Positions 32,917 through 41,888 are shown, numbered from the stretch's first letter. The stretch is DNA of 64,000 nt from Saxibacter everestensis (GCF_025787225.1 NZ_CP090958.1:3768550-3832549), one strand, 5' to 3'. The notes: generated by a model not told the origin, from the sequence alone. A program made the numbers and translations.

Positions 32917-33258
32917 AGCCTCGACAAGGGTAGACCCAGCGGCTACGTCGCGCTGAATCCAGCACTGGGGAGCTGGGCTGCAAACAACTCGTGGAGGCTG
33001 CGTCGCGGTGATGCCTCCCGAGGGGGCGGCCTGCTACCTCGCGGTTAAACGGCAATCACGCGGACGAGGTCGTCAAGCCCTGCAATGCCGTGACAGCGAT
33101 AGGGTCGTGGTGCAGGGTTAGACGACTGCCAGGCCGGGCGCAGACGATTTCGGTCTGTAGGGCAGGGGCTCGGGGTACGGGTTGGGGCAGGGGCCTCCGG
33201 GTACGGGCCTCGGCATAGGGTCTCCGGGCCCGGGCCTCCGGGCAGAAAGGACGTCGAA
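32917..33258. other. 342-nt spacer with GC-rich imperfect repeats
   Basis: This gap separates the divergent permease and PEP-mutase-like genes. From about 33161 to 33243 it consists of imperfect repeats of GGGCCTCCGGGTAC-like units. Both strands give low-complexity Pro/Gly frames that I do not consider genes. Promoters for both neighbours must be here, but none is obvious. Confidence 0.5.
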
Positions 33259-34014
33259 ATGAATAGCGCCGCCCAGCACGCACGGGTTGAAAGGTTTCGG
33301 GAGCTGCATCGGCCCGGTAAGCCACTTCTGCTGCCCAACGCCTGGGACGCCGCCTCGGCTCGGACACTTGCCGGTTCCGGCTTCCAGGCTATCGGCACGA
33401 CGAGCTATGGCGTGGCGTTATCCGCTGGCAAACCCGATGCCGACGGGCAAACCAGGGCCGAGACACTGAGCCTGGCCAGAACGCTTGCCCGACTCGATGT
33501 GCTGGCCACCGTCGACATCGAGGCCGGCTTCTCGGACGACGCCGAGGCGGTTGCAGACCTCGCCGGCGAGCTGGCCCGCCTCGGAATTGCCGGCATCAAT
33601 ATCGAAGACGGCGCGGGCGACGGCGGTCTGCGAAACCTGGATCTGGCGGCCGCCAAGATCCGGGCGATCAAGGAAGCAGTGCCGCAGCTGTTCGTTAACG
33701 CGCGCACCGACTCGTACTGGCTGGCCGGAGGCGACGGCGACCTCGATGAAACTCTCAAGCGGTGCAGAGCCTATCGGGACGCCGGCGCGGACGGCGTCTT
33801 CGTTCCGTTGCTCGGCGGCCTCGACGCCATCCGCGAGGTCACGTCATCGATCGACGCTCCGCTCAACGTGCTGCACCAGCCTGATGGACCCAGGACAGCG
33901 GAGCTGGCTGCCGCCGGGGTGGCCAGAATTAGTAGCGGCTCGCACCTTTTCAGAACGGCGATGGCGGCCATGACCGATGCCATGGCCGCCATCGGGCGCG
34001 GGGATGTCAGCTAG
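33259..34014 (+). CDS. Isocitrate lyase / PEP mutase family enzyme
   Basis: A 251-residue TIM-barrel protein of the PEP mutase/ICL superfamily. It has the N-terminal LLLPNAWDAASARTLAGSGF and IGTTSYGVALSAG, the metal-site strand TVDIEAGFSD, GINIEDG and FVNARTDSYW. The strict ICL cysteine loop (KKCGH) is absent, so it is probably a carboxyvinyl-carboxyphosphonate mutase-like or oxaloacetate/methylisocitrate-type lyase of unknown substrate. AAAGGA lies 8 nt upstream of the ATG. It is convergent with dctA, abutting it with no gap. Confidence 0.85.
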   Translation: MNSAAQHARVERFRELHRPGKPLLLPNAWDAASARTLAGSGFQAIGTTSYGVALSAGKPDADGQTRAETLSLARTLARLDVLATVDIEAGFSDDAEAVADLAGELARLGIAGINIEDGAGDGGLRNLDLAAAKIRAIKEAVPQLFVNARTDSYWLAGGDGDLDETLKRCRAYRDAGADGVFVPLLGGLDAIREVTSSIDAPLNVLHQPDGPRTAELAAAGVARISSGSHLFRTAMAAMTDAMAAIGRGDVS

Positions 34015-35355
34015 TTAGCGAGTGGCGTGCTCCGGATGCTCGGCATGTTCCGGCGACATTGTCAGCTCATCGAACGGGTCCCGGCCGGAAAGCACGTTGA
34101 CAAGCTGTTCCCGGTCGACTTCCTTGACCCAGGTGCCGATCACGACGCAGGCCACCGCGTTTCCGGCGAAGTTCGTGACGGCGCGGGCCTCAGACATGAA
34201 CCGGTCGATTCCGACAATCACGCCTACTCCATCCAGCAGATCCGGGCGGTGGGATTGCAGGCCGCCGGCCAGGGTGGCTAAACCGGCCCCCGACACTCCG
34301 GCGGCTCCCTTCGAGGCAATAATCATGAACACCAGCAGGCTGATCTGTTCGCCGAGGCTGAATGGCCGGTCCATTGCTTCGGCGATGAACAGCGAGGCCA
34401 TCGTGAGGTAGATGGCGGTGCCGTCCAGGTTGAAGGAGTACCCGGTGGGCACTGTAATGCCGACCACGGGTTTGGACACGCCCAGGTGTTCCATTTTCGC
34501 GATCAGCCGCGGCAGTGCGGTCTCGGATGAGGACGTCGAGACGATGAGCAGGAACTCCCGGCCCAGGTATGCCAGCAGTTTGAAGATGTTGATCTTCGTG
34601 GTGATGTAGAGGATCGCGCCGAGAATGCCGAACACAAAGATGGCGCAGGTGATGTAGAAGGCGACCATGATCAGCAGCAGGCCCTGAAGCGCCTTGCCTC
34701 CGGAGGCGCCGACCACCGCGGCGATGGCGCCGAACGCGCCGATTGGAGCAGCCCACATCACCATGGCAAGCACCTTGAAGATGACTGTCTGTATTGCCTG
34801 GACTCCCTTGAGGAAGGGCTCGGCCCGCTTGCCGAGACTTTGGCAGGCAAATCCGACCAGCAGCGCGACCAGCAGGGTCTGCAGGACACTGCCGGAGGTC
34901 AGCGAGGAGAACAGCGATTCAGGAATGATGCCAAGCACGAAATCGACCGAGCCGCCACCCTCGCTTTCCGGTGGCGTGTATGAGGATTCCTGCGCGGCAA
35001 GATGCAGGCCCTCGCCGGGCTGAATGATGTTTCCAACGATCAAACCGATCACCAGCGCGAACGTCGACATGGTGATGAAGTAGCCGAGCGCGAGCCCGCC
35101 CACCTTTCCGACCGTGGCCGCGCGAGCGACTGCGCCAACGCCGAGGACGATGGTGCAGAAGATGATCGGGGAGATCATCATCTTGATCAGACTGACGAAA
35201 CCATCGCCAAGCGGTTTCAAGGCGATCCCGGTCTCGGGTGAAACGAAACCGACGAGTATGCCAAGGCCGACCGCCACGATCACCGCAATATAGAGGAGAT
35301 GTGTATTCGGCTTCTTGCTCTTCTTGGGCGCTATCGCGCCTGTCTCGGATGCCAT
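34015..35355 (-). CDS. dctA: C4-dicarboxylate transporter DctA
   Basis: A 446-residue sodium or proton:dicarboxylate symporter (DAACS family). It shows the conserved MMISPIIFCTIVLGV, the hairpin-1 serine-rich STSSSETALPRLI, PTGYSFNLDGTAIY and the substrate-site helix DRFMSEARAVTNFAGNAVA. The ATG at 35355 is preceded by GGCGGAAG; the frame continues upstream but that stretch lies over the divergent kinase gene and is not coding. It imports succinate, fumarate and malate. The divergent CitA/DcuS-type kinase and regulator are its likely controllers, as in dct systems. Confidence 0.95.
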   Translation of the reverse strand: MASETGAIAPKKSKKPNTHLLYIAVIVAVGLGILVGFVSPETGIALKPLGDGFVSLIKMMISPIIFCTIVLGVGAVARAATVGKVGGLALGYFITMSTFALVIGLIVGNIIQPGEGLHLAAQESSYTPPESEGGGSVDFVLGIIPESLFSSLTSGSVLQTLLVALLVGFACQSLGKRAEPFLKGVQAIQTVIFKVLAMVMWAAPIGAFGAIAAVVGASGGKALQGLLLIMVAFYITCAIFVFGILGAILYITTKINIFKLLAYLGREFLLIVSTSSSETALPRLIAKMEHLGVSKPVVGITVPTGYSFNLDGTAIYLTMASLFIAEAMDRPFSLGEQISLLVFMIIASKGAAGVSGAGLATLAGGLQSHRPDLLDGVGVIVGIDRFMSEARAVTNFAGNAVACVVIGTWVKEVDREQLVNVLSGRDPFDELTMSPEHAEHPEHATR

Positions 35356-35493
35356 TGAAACTTCCGCCCTCTTCCGGGGCACAGCGCCCCACATCGTTGT
35401 GGATTGGACCGCGACCGGAAGAACCCGTCCCGTCGCGGGTATGAGCATTGCAGAGCGTCCACGCCCTGTCACGGTTGCGTACATAGAGTTCAG

Positions 35494-37311
35494 ATGCGAC
35501 AGACTTGTGTCATGCGTCTGCCGGTCAGCAACATCACCGACCGGACGCGGAAGCGTGCCGACGGGGTGCGGGACCGCGCCGGGCGGAAGCTGGGTGATGC
35601 CGGTTCGGTACGTCGCTGGCTGCGAGGTGGCAGCCTGGCGCAACGCATTCTGGCCTGGCACGTCGTTGCGGTTCTCGTCACTGTCGGCGTGACCCTCGGC
35701 CTGAACTACTTCGACGTCCGCACGCAAAATGTTTCCGACGCTGAGCAGAGGGCCCGGGCGGTAGTCTCGACGCTCGCGGATACGCCAACTGTCATCGAGG
35801 GCGTGCAAGAGCCCGATCCGGCGGCATCCCTGCAGCCGTACGCCGCCAGGATCAGCGCCGACAACGAGATGGATTTCATTACCATCATGGATGTCGACCG
35901 CACCCGGTTCACGCACAGCAATCCGGAGCAAATCGGCAGGAAGTTCATCGGAACCATCGGCCCGGCCCTCGAGGGCGAGACATTCACCGAAACCTACGCG
36001 GGAACGCTTGGGCCTTCGGTGCGGGCCGTCGCGCCGGTTCGCGACGCCAACGGTGAGATCGTCGCACTGGTTGCCGCCGGCGTCACTGTGCAGAACATCC
36101 AGGCCGACGTGTGGTCCCGAACGCCCTGGATATTGCTGGCCGGCGGAGCCGTCCTGACCCTTGGCCTGATCGGCAGCTGGCTGACGATTCGCAGTCTTCG
36201 CCGGGTCACCGGCGATTTCGGCGCCGACGATCTGAGCCGGATGTTTCGCTACTACCAGTCCGTGCTGCACTCGGTTCGCGAAGGCCTTCTGCTGGTGGAA
36301 CCAGGCAAGGGAGTGGTGCTGCACAATGACGAAGCCAGTCGTTTGCTGGGGATGCCGGCCGGCACGGCACAGGGCGCCCCGATCGAATCCCTCGGACTAC
36401 CGCAGCCGCTGAGCGAATTACTGCTGACCGGCCGGGAGGCAAGCGACGAATTGTTCTTCACCGATACCCGGGTGCTGGTGGTCAGCCAGCAGGTGGCTCG
36501 CCAACTGGACGGCGGTGAAATCGGCCGCGTGGTCACGCTGCGCGACCATACCGACCTGCAGGCACTGACCGGCGAGCTCGATTCCGCCCGTAGCTTCGCC
36601 GATTCACTGCGCGCGCAGACGCACGAGTTCACGAACCGTCTGCACACCATCGTGTCGATGATTGAGCTCGGCGCGGTCGATGAGGCGGCGGCGTTTGCCG
36701 CGCAGGAGGTGCAGGCGGCCCGTGGTTCCGGCGCGGACCTGTTTGCCAGCCTTGGCGACCCTGTGGTGTCGGCCCTTCTCGTGACGAAGGTGGCGCAGGG
36801 ACGTGAGCGTGGTGTCGCGGTGGATGTCGACCTGGCTGGGGTGAGCCTGCCCCTCGATGTCGAGTCGCGCGAACTGGTGACGATATTGGGCAACCTGTTG
36901 GACAACGCCTTTGAATCGCTCGGCCCGGCGGAAGTCGCCGACGGTTCGGCCCGGCTGGTGCGCGTCGAGATGTCGTCTGATCAGTTGGGTACCCAGATCG
37001 AGGTCTCCGATTCGGGAGCGGGAATTCAGGACTCGGACTTGCCGAGCATTTTCGATCGCGGCTGGTCGACGAAGTCGGATCATGGCGCGACGATCCAGGG
37101 TCGTGGGCTGGGTCTGACCCTCGTGCGGCAGTCCGTCAATCGGCTGAACGGTTCGATCGAGATGGATTCGGCCGCAGGAGATGATCCGGTGCACGGCGAA
37201 CTGACCGGAGCCTGTTTTACGATTTGGCTGCCTCGCGTCAACGGCGGTGATCGCGTCAACGGCAGTGATCGCGTCGCCGGCGACAATCTGCTGGGCGGAT
37301 CAGGCGCATGA
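35494..37311 (+). CDS. CitA/DcuS-type sensor histidine kinase (second system, next to dctA)
   Basis: About 605 residues from ATG 35494; ATG 35512 is an alternative start. The N-terminal cytoplasmic stretch is basic, then membrane helices near 55-75 and 215-240 flank a periplasmic PDC-type sensor domain (DFITIMDVDRTRFTHSNPEQIG, part shown). A PAS domain (SVREGLLLVEPGKGVVLHN), the phosphotransfer His377 in THEFTNRLHTIVSMIELG, and GHKL motifs (NLLDNAFESLG; DSGAGI; GRGLGLTLV) follow. The C-terminus ends in a repeated RVNGGDRVNGSDRV. It probably senses C4-dicarboxylates for dctA, with which it shares a 138-nt divergent promoter region. Confidence 0.92.
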   Translation: MRQTCVMRLPVSNITDRTRKRADGVRDRAGRKLGDAGSVRRWLRGGSLAQRILAWHVVAVLVTVGVTLGLNYFDVRTQNVSDAEQRARAVVSTLADTPTVIEGVQEPDPAASLQPYAARISADNEMDFITIMDVDRTRFTHSNPEQIGRKFIGTIGPALEGETFTETYAGTLGPSVRAVAPVRDANGEIVALVAAGVTVQNIQADVWSRTPWILLAGGAVLTLGLIGSWLTIRSLRRVTGDFGADDLSRMFRYYQSVLHSVREGLLLVEPGKGVVLHNDEASRLLGMPAGTAQGAPIESLGLPQPLSELLLTGREASDELFFTDTRVLVVSQQVARQLDGGEIGRVVTLRDHTDLQALTGELDSARSFADSLRAQTHEFTNRLHTIVSMIELGAVDEAAAFAAQEVQAARGSGADLFASLGDPVVSALLVTKVAQGRERGVAVDVDLAGVSLPLDVESRELVTILGNLLDNAFESLGPAEVADGSARLVRVEMSSDQLGTQIEVSDSGAGIQDSDLPSIFDRGWSTKSDHGATIQGRGLGLTLVRQSVNRLNGSIEMDSAAGDDPVHGELTGACFTIWLPRVNGGDRVNGSDRVAGDNLLGGSGA

Positions 37312-38006
37312 CCGTCAATGTACTCATCGTCGAAGACCAAAAGACGGCGGCGAAGGCGCACGCCGACTATGTCGGCAGGATCGACGGATTCCGACTCGTC
37401 GGAGTCGCGCACAGCGGCATTAAGGCGCTTTCCCTGCTAATGGGTGAACCGCGGACAGCACGCAAATCGCTGCATGTCGACCTGGTCCTGCTGGACATGA
37501 ATCTCCCGGATATGGCCGGGTTGGAACTGTGCCGAACCCTACGGATGCGTGGCGTAACTGTGGATGTGATCGCGGTGACGGCGGCGCGCGAGCTCGAGAT
37601 GGTGCAGGGCGCGGTCTCGGCCGGCATCCTGCAATACCTGATCAAACCGTTCACATTTGCCACGTTCCGGGCCAAACTCGTCGGGTATCAGGAGTACCGG
37701 ACCAAGCTCGGCAATCGACAGATCACCCAGGTAGAGCTGGACCGCGCCTTCGCGGCCTTGCGTGTGACCGGTGACGCTTCGATGCCGAAAGGGCTGGCCG
37801 AGCCCACGCTCACCGCTATCGTCGATGAGCTCCGCAGCCGCGGCGTGATGTCGGCGGGAGAAGCGGGCGGGGTCCTCGGGGTCTCCCGAGTGACGGCCCG
37901 CCGCTACCTTGAGGCACTGACAAAAGAGGGCAGGGTAGATCGGGTGCCGCGCTATGGCAGCACGGGACGTCCCGAAGTCGAATACCGCTGGATTGGGGAC
38001 CGCTGA
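37308..38006 (+). CDS. CitB/DcuR-type response regulator (second system)
   Basis: A 232-residue regulator whose ATG overlaps the kinase stop by 4 nt. The receiver has IVEDQKTAAKAH and Asp63 in VLLDMNLPD, plus YLIKPFTFATFRAKL. The winged-helix output has GVLGVSRVTARRYLEALTKEG and GRPEVEYRW. It is clearly paralogous to the regulator at 30727. Activation of the divergent dctA is the expected role. Confidence 0.92.
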   Translation: MTVNVLIVEDQKTAAKAHADYVGRIDGFRLVGVAHSGIKALSLLMGEPRTARKSLHVDLVLLDMNLPDMAGLELCRTLRMRGVTVDVIAVTAARELEMVQGAVSAGILQYLIKPFTFATFRAKLVGYQEYRTKLGNRQITQVELDRAFAALRVTGDASMPKGLAEPTLTAIVDELRSRGVMSAGEAGGVLGVSRVTARRYLEALTKEGRVDRVPRYGSTGRPEVEYRWIGDR

Positions 38007-38104
38007 GTCGAGGACCTGTCGGTCGCTCAGCCGGGGTAGCGAACTGAGTCTGCTGACCCGCTAATCTGCGCACCTGCGGGGCGGTCGCCGACGTGAGAGA
38101 CACC

Positions 38105-38371
38105 TCACCGTAGCCCGTAGACGTCGGAGCGGTGCGCGATTCGCGTCACGAGGAGCGTCTCCGAAGTCTCATCCATTGAGAAGAGCACACGGTAGTCACC
38201 CCGACACGCTGAGCGAAGTCCCTCAAGTTCAACTCTGAGTGGCTTGCTCATCCGCTCAGGGTTGGAAGGCAAGGTGACCGTGACGAACTCGATAATTGCC
38301 GTCGCTATCTTTGATGGCAGGCGTTCGACGGCGCGGAGCGCGCTCGGCGCGAACTGGACGTCCCAGCTCAC
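38105..38371 (-). CDS. RelE/ParE-family toxin
   Basis: An 88-residue RelE-type mRNA interferase. It has the N-terminal WDVQFAPSALRAVERLP, LEGLRSACRGDYRVLFSMDE and TLLVTRIAHRSDVYGL, which give the basic/His active-site region of the family. It overlaps the upstream antitoxin gene by 4 nt. Ribosome-dependent mRNA cleavage is expected; chromosomal copies often act in stress or mobile-element stabilisation. Confidence 0.9.
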   Translation of the reverse strand: MSWDVQFAPSALRAVERLPSKIATAIIEFVTVTLPSNPERMSKPLRVELEGLRSACRGDYRVLFSMDETSETLLVTRIAHRSDVYGLR

Positions 38372-38643
38372 TGTGGCGGCAGCCCGAATCGAGCGCGGAC
38401 GTCCGCCGCGTTCACGGCTCGGCCGTCCTGCACCGCCATTTGTGCCTCGGCTATGTCATCTCGGATACCTGGTTGGGAGAGCCAGAATAGTGTCTCGTGA
38501 AGTGATTCGAGGTCATCTTCGCTCATCAGCACGGCGGCGCCGTGACCGTGACGGGTGATGCGGATGATCTCGTGCTCGCGGTCGGCCTCGTCTACGAGGG
38601 CTGAGAGTTTGTCCTTCGCCTCGCTGAGCGCAACGGTTTTCAT
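38368..38643 (-). CDS. Phd/YefM-family antitoxin
   Basis: A 91-residue antitoxin. The N-terminal DNA-binding part MKTVALSEAKDKLSALVDEA and RITRHGHGAAVLMSEDDLESLHETLFWL are typical of Phd/YefM; the C-terminal part wraps the toxin. The ATG at 38643 was chosen because it fits the family start; the frame stays open upstream. A partial palindrome (GCTA 38645-38648, TAGC 38654-38657) in an AT-rich patch just before the start is a likely autoregulatory site. Confidence 0.88.
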   Translation of the reverse strand: MKTVALSEAKDKLSALVDEADREHEIIRITRHGHGAAVLMSEDDLESLHETLFWLSQPGIRDDIAEAQMAVQDGRAVNAADVRARFGLPPQ

Positions 38644-38714
38644 AGCTAAAATATAGCCTAAGAACTGGCCTGTGAATAGGCGGACTATTAGCCCAGAGCA
38701 CCTTTGGGTGCCCG

Positions 38715-39176
38715 CTACGATTCGGCGGATGCCCCGGAGTGTAGCCGCGGTAGGGCGGCGACGAGCGGGGCAAGCTCCGGTATGTCCTGAGCCTCGGCAA
38801 GTGCGCGCTCGAGCGTCTGATCGTGGAATGGCCGGGCGTCGTCTAACAGCTTCAGGCCAGCGGGAGTGAGTTCGGTATAGATTCCGCGACGGTCGTCCGC
38901 GCACAGTACCCGGGTTAACAGGCTGCGATCCTCGAGCCGGTTAACCAATCTGGTGGTAGCGCTGGCGCTCAGGGCGGTGGCCCGGGCGAGTTGCTGCATC
39001 CGCATGTGCCAACCGTCCTGGCGACCCAGGGCGTCCAGGACGGTGAATTCAACCACCGAAAGCTGAGCCTCGGCCTGCAGGCTTCTTTCCAGTTCGGTCT
39101 CGATCATTCCATGCAGCGCGGCAAGCGTGCGCCAGCCCTGTGCCCGGACCTCGACGGCGTCGTCCCTGATGCCCAT
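38715..39176 (-). CDS. MarR-family regulator of the divergent MFS exporter
   Basis: A 153-residue winged helix-turn-helix protein. Segments MIETELERSLQAEAQLSVVEFTVLDAL (part of helix 1-2), LARATALSASATTRLVNRLEDRSLL and the wing CADDRRGIYTELTPAG are typical of MarR. The ATG at 39176 has AAGGCGAAG upstream. It diverges from the MFS gene across a 152-nt region with palindromes containing TTGC/GCAA half-sites, so repression of the exporter is likely. Confidence 0.9.
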   Translation of the reverse strand: MGIRDDAVEVRAQGWRTLAALHGMIETELERSLQAEAQLSVVEFTVLDALGRQDGWHMRMQQLARATALSASATTRLVNRLEDRSLLTRVLCADDRRGIYTELTPAGLKLLDDARPFHDQTLERALAEAQDIPELAPLVAALPRLHSGASAES

Positions 39177-39224
39177 CACTTCGCCTTTCTGTGCAGTCAC
39201 TCTCCACGCGGCAGCCGCGCAAAT

Positions 39225-39262
39225 GCAATATAGTTGCTTGCGCGGCATAATTGCGTATGCAA
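39225..39262. promoter_or_regulatory. MarR operator candidate with TTGC/GCAA half-sites
   Basis: TTGCGTATGCAA (39251-39262) carries matching TTGC/GCAA ends; GCAA (39225-39228) and TTGC (39234-39237) form a second inverted pair. GTTGCTTGCGC (from 39233) and GCGTATGCAAC (to 39263) form a longer 9-of-11 inverted repeat. All lie between the divergent MarR and MFS genes. Confidence 0.5.
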
Positions 39263-39328
39263 CAATAAATACCGCGTGTGCAACTACCAGCATACGCGTT
39301 CCAGGCAGTCTTCATCAGGAGTGCAACT

Positions 39329-40549
39329 GTGCCCATTGGTCTGATAGCTCTCGCGATCGGCGGATTCGGAATCGGGCTCACCGAGTTCGTCATCATGGGC
39401 CTGCTGCCCGAGGTGGCCGCGGATTTCCAGGTGAATGAGGCCGCCGCCGGCTGGCTGATCTCCGGGTACGCCCTGAGTGTTGTAATCGGTGCGCTGGGCC
39501 TGACCGCGGCGGTGACCCGTTTCGCCCGCAAGCCGGTCCTGGCGTCGCTGCTGGTGCTGTTCATCGTCGGCAACCTGCTCTCGGCGCTGGCGCCCGACTA
39601 CTCCGCGATGTTGCTGGGCCGCATTATCGCCGCGCTCTGTCATGGTGCGTTCTTCGGAATCGGCGCGGTCGTCGCCGCGGACATGGTCGTTCCGGCAAAG
39701 AAGGCCGGTGCGATCGCCATCATGTTCACCGGGCTGACCGCGGCCAATGTGCTCGGCGTGCCCTTTGGCACCTTGTTGGGTCAGGCGGCGGGCTGGCGCT
39801 CGACGTTCTGGGCGATTACGGCAATCGGTGTCGTCGCCCTGGTGGGAATCCTGGTGCTCGTGCCGAACTCCAGTCAGGCTGCGCAGGCAGCGGGCCTGCG
39901 CAGCGAACTGCTCGCCTTTCGTTCGAAGCAGGTATGGCTCTCGATCGCGGTCACGGTGCTTGGATTCGGCGGGATGTTCGGAGCGTTCACCTACATCGCG
40001 TTCACGCTGACCGCCGTCAGTGGTTTCGCGGCATCCGCCGTCCCGTGGTTGCTCATCCTGTTCGGAATCGGCCTCTTCATCGGAAACGCCATCGGCGGCA
40101 AGGCAGCCGATCGCAATGTCGATGCAACGCTTCTGGTTGTGCTGGTAGCGCTGACCGCCATCCTGGCTCTCTTTGCGCTGACTGCCCGCAATCCGATCGC
40201 TTCCATCGTCGCGTTGGTGCTTATGGGCGGGTTCGGCTTCGCGACGGTGCCCGGCCTGCAAACCCGGGTGATGGCGTATGCCAAGCAGGCGCCGACGCTT
40301 GCCTCCGGTGCCAACATTGCCGCCTTCAACCTTGGCAATGCGCTAGGAGCCTGGCTGGGCGGGACCATGATTGCCGCGGGCCTCGGCTACACCTCGCCGA
40401 TCTGGGCCGGTGCCGGACTCACCCTGATGGCGGTGGCAGTCATGACCGTCGCCGCCACAACCGTGAACCGGCAGTCGGCGACGGCTGATCGCGCGACCGT
40501 CCCGGCCGGTCGGTCGGGTATCGGGCTAGGTTGTGCCGGCCGGGAATGA
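39329..40549 (+). CDS. Major facilitator superfamily exporter (AraJ/CmlA-like DHA1 group)
   Basis: A 406-residue, twelve-helix MFS protein of the drug:H+ antiporter-1 type. It begins at a GTG with AGGAG 8 nt upstream. It has GIGLTEFVIMGLLPEVAADF in helix 1, the motif-A-like loop VTRFARKPVLASLLVL, and motif-C-like GVPFGTLLGQAAGWRSTFW. It probably expels a drug or metabolite; the last 25 residues are a polar tail. The divergent MarR gene likely controls it. Confidence 0.9.
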   Translation: MPIGLIALAIGGFGIGLTEFVIMGLLPEVAADFQVNEAAAGWLISGYALSVVIGALGLTAAVTRFARKPVLASLLVLFIVGNLLSALAPDYSAMLLGRIIAALCHGAFFGIGAVVAADMVVPAKKAGAIAIMFTGLTAANVLGVPFGTLLGQAAGWRSTFWAITAIGVVALVGILVLVPNSSQAAQAAGLRSELLAFRSKQVWLSIAVTVLGFGGMFGAFTYIAFTLTAVSGFAASAVPWLLILFGIGLFIGNAIGGKAADRNVDATLLVVLVALTAILALFALTARNPIASIVALVLMGGFGFATVPGLQTRVMAYAKQAPTLASGANIAAFNLGNALGAWLGGTMIAAGLGYTSPIWAGAGLTLMAVAVMTVAATTVNRQSATADRATVPAGRSGIGLGCAGRE

Positions 40550-40577
40550 TCGATGCCCCCTGTCGGTTACCTCAGGC

Positions 40578-41249
40578 ATGCCCGGAACCCTAAAAGTAGA
40601 CATCTGGTCCGATATCGCCTGCCCGTGGTGCTACATCGGAAAACGCAAGTTCGACCGCGGGATTGAAGACTTCCGTGCCGCCGCCGGCGACGACGCGCCG
40701 GCCGTCGAGGTCGCATATCACAGCTTCGAGCTGGCTCCGGATACTCCTGTTGATTTCGAGGGCAGTGAAGCGGAGTTCCTTCAGTCGCACAAAGGGATGC
40801 CCGCTTCGCAGGTTCGGGACATGCTCGGCCGGGTGACGGCGATCGCCAATGAGACCGGCCTCGACTACAACTTCGATGCTCTCCAGCACACGAACACGGT
40901 GAAGGCGCATCAACTGCTGCACTATGCGAAATCACGTGGCAGGCAGCTGGAGGCAAAGGAACGACTGCTTCGCGCCTACTTCATCGAGGGCCGGCATATC
41001 GGCCGGGATGCGGATCTCGCGGACCTCGCCGCCGAGATCGGCCTGGACCGGGATGATGTCCTGCGCTCCCTGAGCGAGAACGAGCACCTTGAGGAGGTGC
41101 GGGCAGACCAGGCCCTGGCTCAGCAGTACGGCATCACCGGGGTGCCGTTCTTCGTATTCGATGGCAAGTATGGCGTCTCGGGAGCGCAGGAGCCAGCCAG
41201 CTTCGCGCAGGTGCTTGACCAGGTGTGGAATGAGCGGGAGAAGGTTTGA
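40578..41249 (+). CDS. DsbA-family oxidoreductase (FrnE-like)
   Basis: A 223-residue DsbA-like thioredoxin-fold protein with the CPWC active site (Cys15, Cys18) in DIWSDIACPWCYIGKRKF and the cis-Pro loop GITGVPFFVFDGKYGVSGAQ. There is no signal peptide, which fits the cytoplasmic FrnE/polyketide-synthesis-type group. It likely isomerises or oxidises thiols in oxidative stress. The small Cys-containing frame downstream overlaps its stop by 4 nt. Confidence 0.92.
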   Translation: MPGTLKVDIWSDIACPWCYIGKRKFDRGIEDFRAAAGDDAPAVEVAYHSFELAPDTPVDFEGSEAEFLQSHKGMPASQVRDMLGRVTAIANETGLDYNFDALQHTNTVKAHQLLHYAKSRGRQLEAKERLLRAYFIEGRHIGRDADLADLAAEIGLDRDDVLRSLSENEHLEEVRADQALAQQYGITGVPFFVFDGKYGVSGAQEPASFAQVLDQVWNEREKV

Positions 41250-41434
41250 CCATCGGAGAGAATCACTCCGGCGAGGTTGCCGCGGAGTTGGAAGCCGAGT
41301 CTGATGCCGAAGTGGCTGCGCCGGCGGCCGGCCCCGAATCGTCGGTGCCCGACGCACCTGCCGGTCTGACCATGCTGGGCTCGACCGAAGCGGGCGCCTG
41401 CGATGGTGACGGGTGCGCCTTGCCGTCACTCTGA
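41246..41434 (+). CDS. Small acidic protein with a C-terminal Cys pair
   Basis: A 62-residue frame starting at TTG within the stop region of the DsbA gene (TTGA overlap). The first two thirds are acidic and Ala-rich; the end contains GACDGDGCALPSL, a CxxxxxC pair. The overlap and the cysteines suggest a partner or substrate of the upstream oxidoreductase, but no family was recognised and it may be noncoding. Confidence 0.45.
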   Translation: MTIGENHSGEVAAELEAESDAEVAAPAAGPESSVPDAPAGLTMLGSTEAGACDGDGCALPSL

Positions 41435-41435
41435 G

Positions 41436-41888
41436 CTATTCCTCCCAGATCGGCGGCGTGAAGGCGTTACGGGTGCGGCGTAGCTCGTCGCGATGAAGTT
41501 CGCTCAGCCTGGATAGTACCGTTTCCCCCTCAGGGGTCAGCAGCACCTGAACCGCTCGTGCGTCATCGGGGTGCGGTGCCCGGCGGACGAGCTCCTGCTT
41601 CTGTGCGCGGTTGACCAGCTCGACCACACTGTGGTGCCGGAGCTGAAGCCGTTCGGCCAGCTCTTGAACCGTGGCCCATTCCTTGCCCGGGTATCCCTTC
41701 AGGGCCAGGAGCAGCTGATAGTGCTGCGAGGTCAGGCCGTAACTGCGAACTGTCTCCTCGCTGAAGCGGAGATAGCGGCGGATCCCGAAGCGGAACCTGG
41801 CCAGCTCCTCGAAGTCCTGTTTGCTCAGTGGTTCCGACTTACTGAGTGGCTCCGCCTCGGCGTGCCTGTCTGCTAATGCCACTTTCAC
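41436..41888 (-). CDS. MarR-family transcriptional regulator
   Basis: A 150-residue winged helix-turn-helix protein with a short polar N-terminus containing a duplicated EPLSK unit. It has FRFGIRRYLRFSEETVRSYGLTSQHYQLLLAL (two helices), LAERLQLRHHSVVELVNRAQKQELV as recognition region, and PDDARAVQVLLTPEG as wing. It converges on the small frame after the DsbA gene, with one base between them, and diverges from the DUF3040 gene. A near-palindrome at 41938-41957 may be its operator. The inducer is unknown. Confidence 0.9.
   Translation of the reverse strand: MKVALADRHAEAEPLSKSEPLSKQDFEELARFRFGIRRYLRFSEETVRSYGLTSQHYQLLLALKGYPGKEWATVQELAERLQLRHHSVVELVNRAQKQELVRRAPHPDDARAVQVLLTPEGETVLSRLSELHRDELRRTRNAFTPPIWEE

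Noticed and set aside
33118-33309. Pro/Gly-rich frames in the permease spacer
   Set aside because: They arise from GC-rich imperfect repeats and overlap the PEP-mutase-like gene start.
34015-36324. dctA frame extended by 300 codons upstream of 35355
   Set aside because: The extension lies antisense to the well-supported kinase gene and has no family features; the ATG at 35355 gives the standard DctA start and length.
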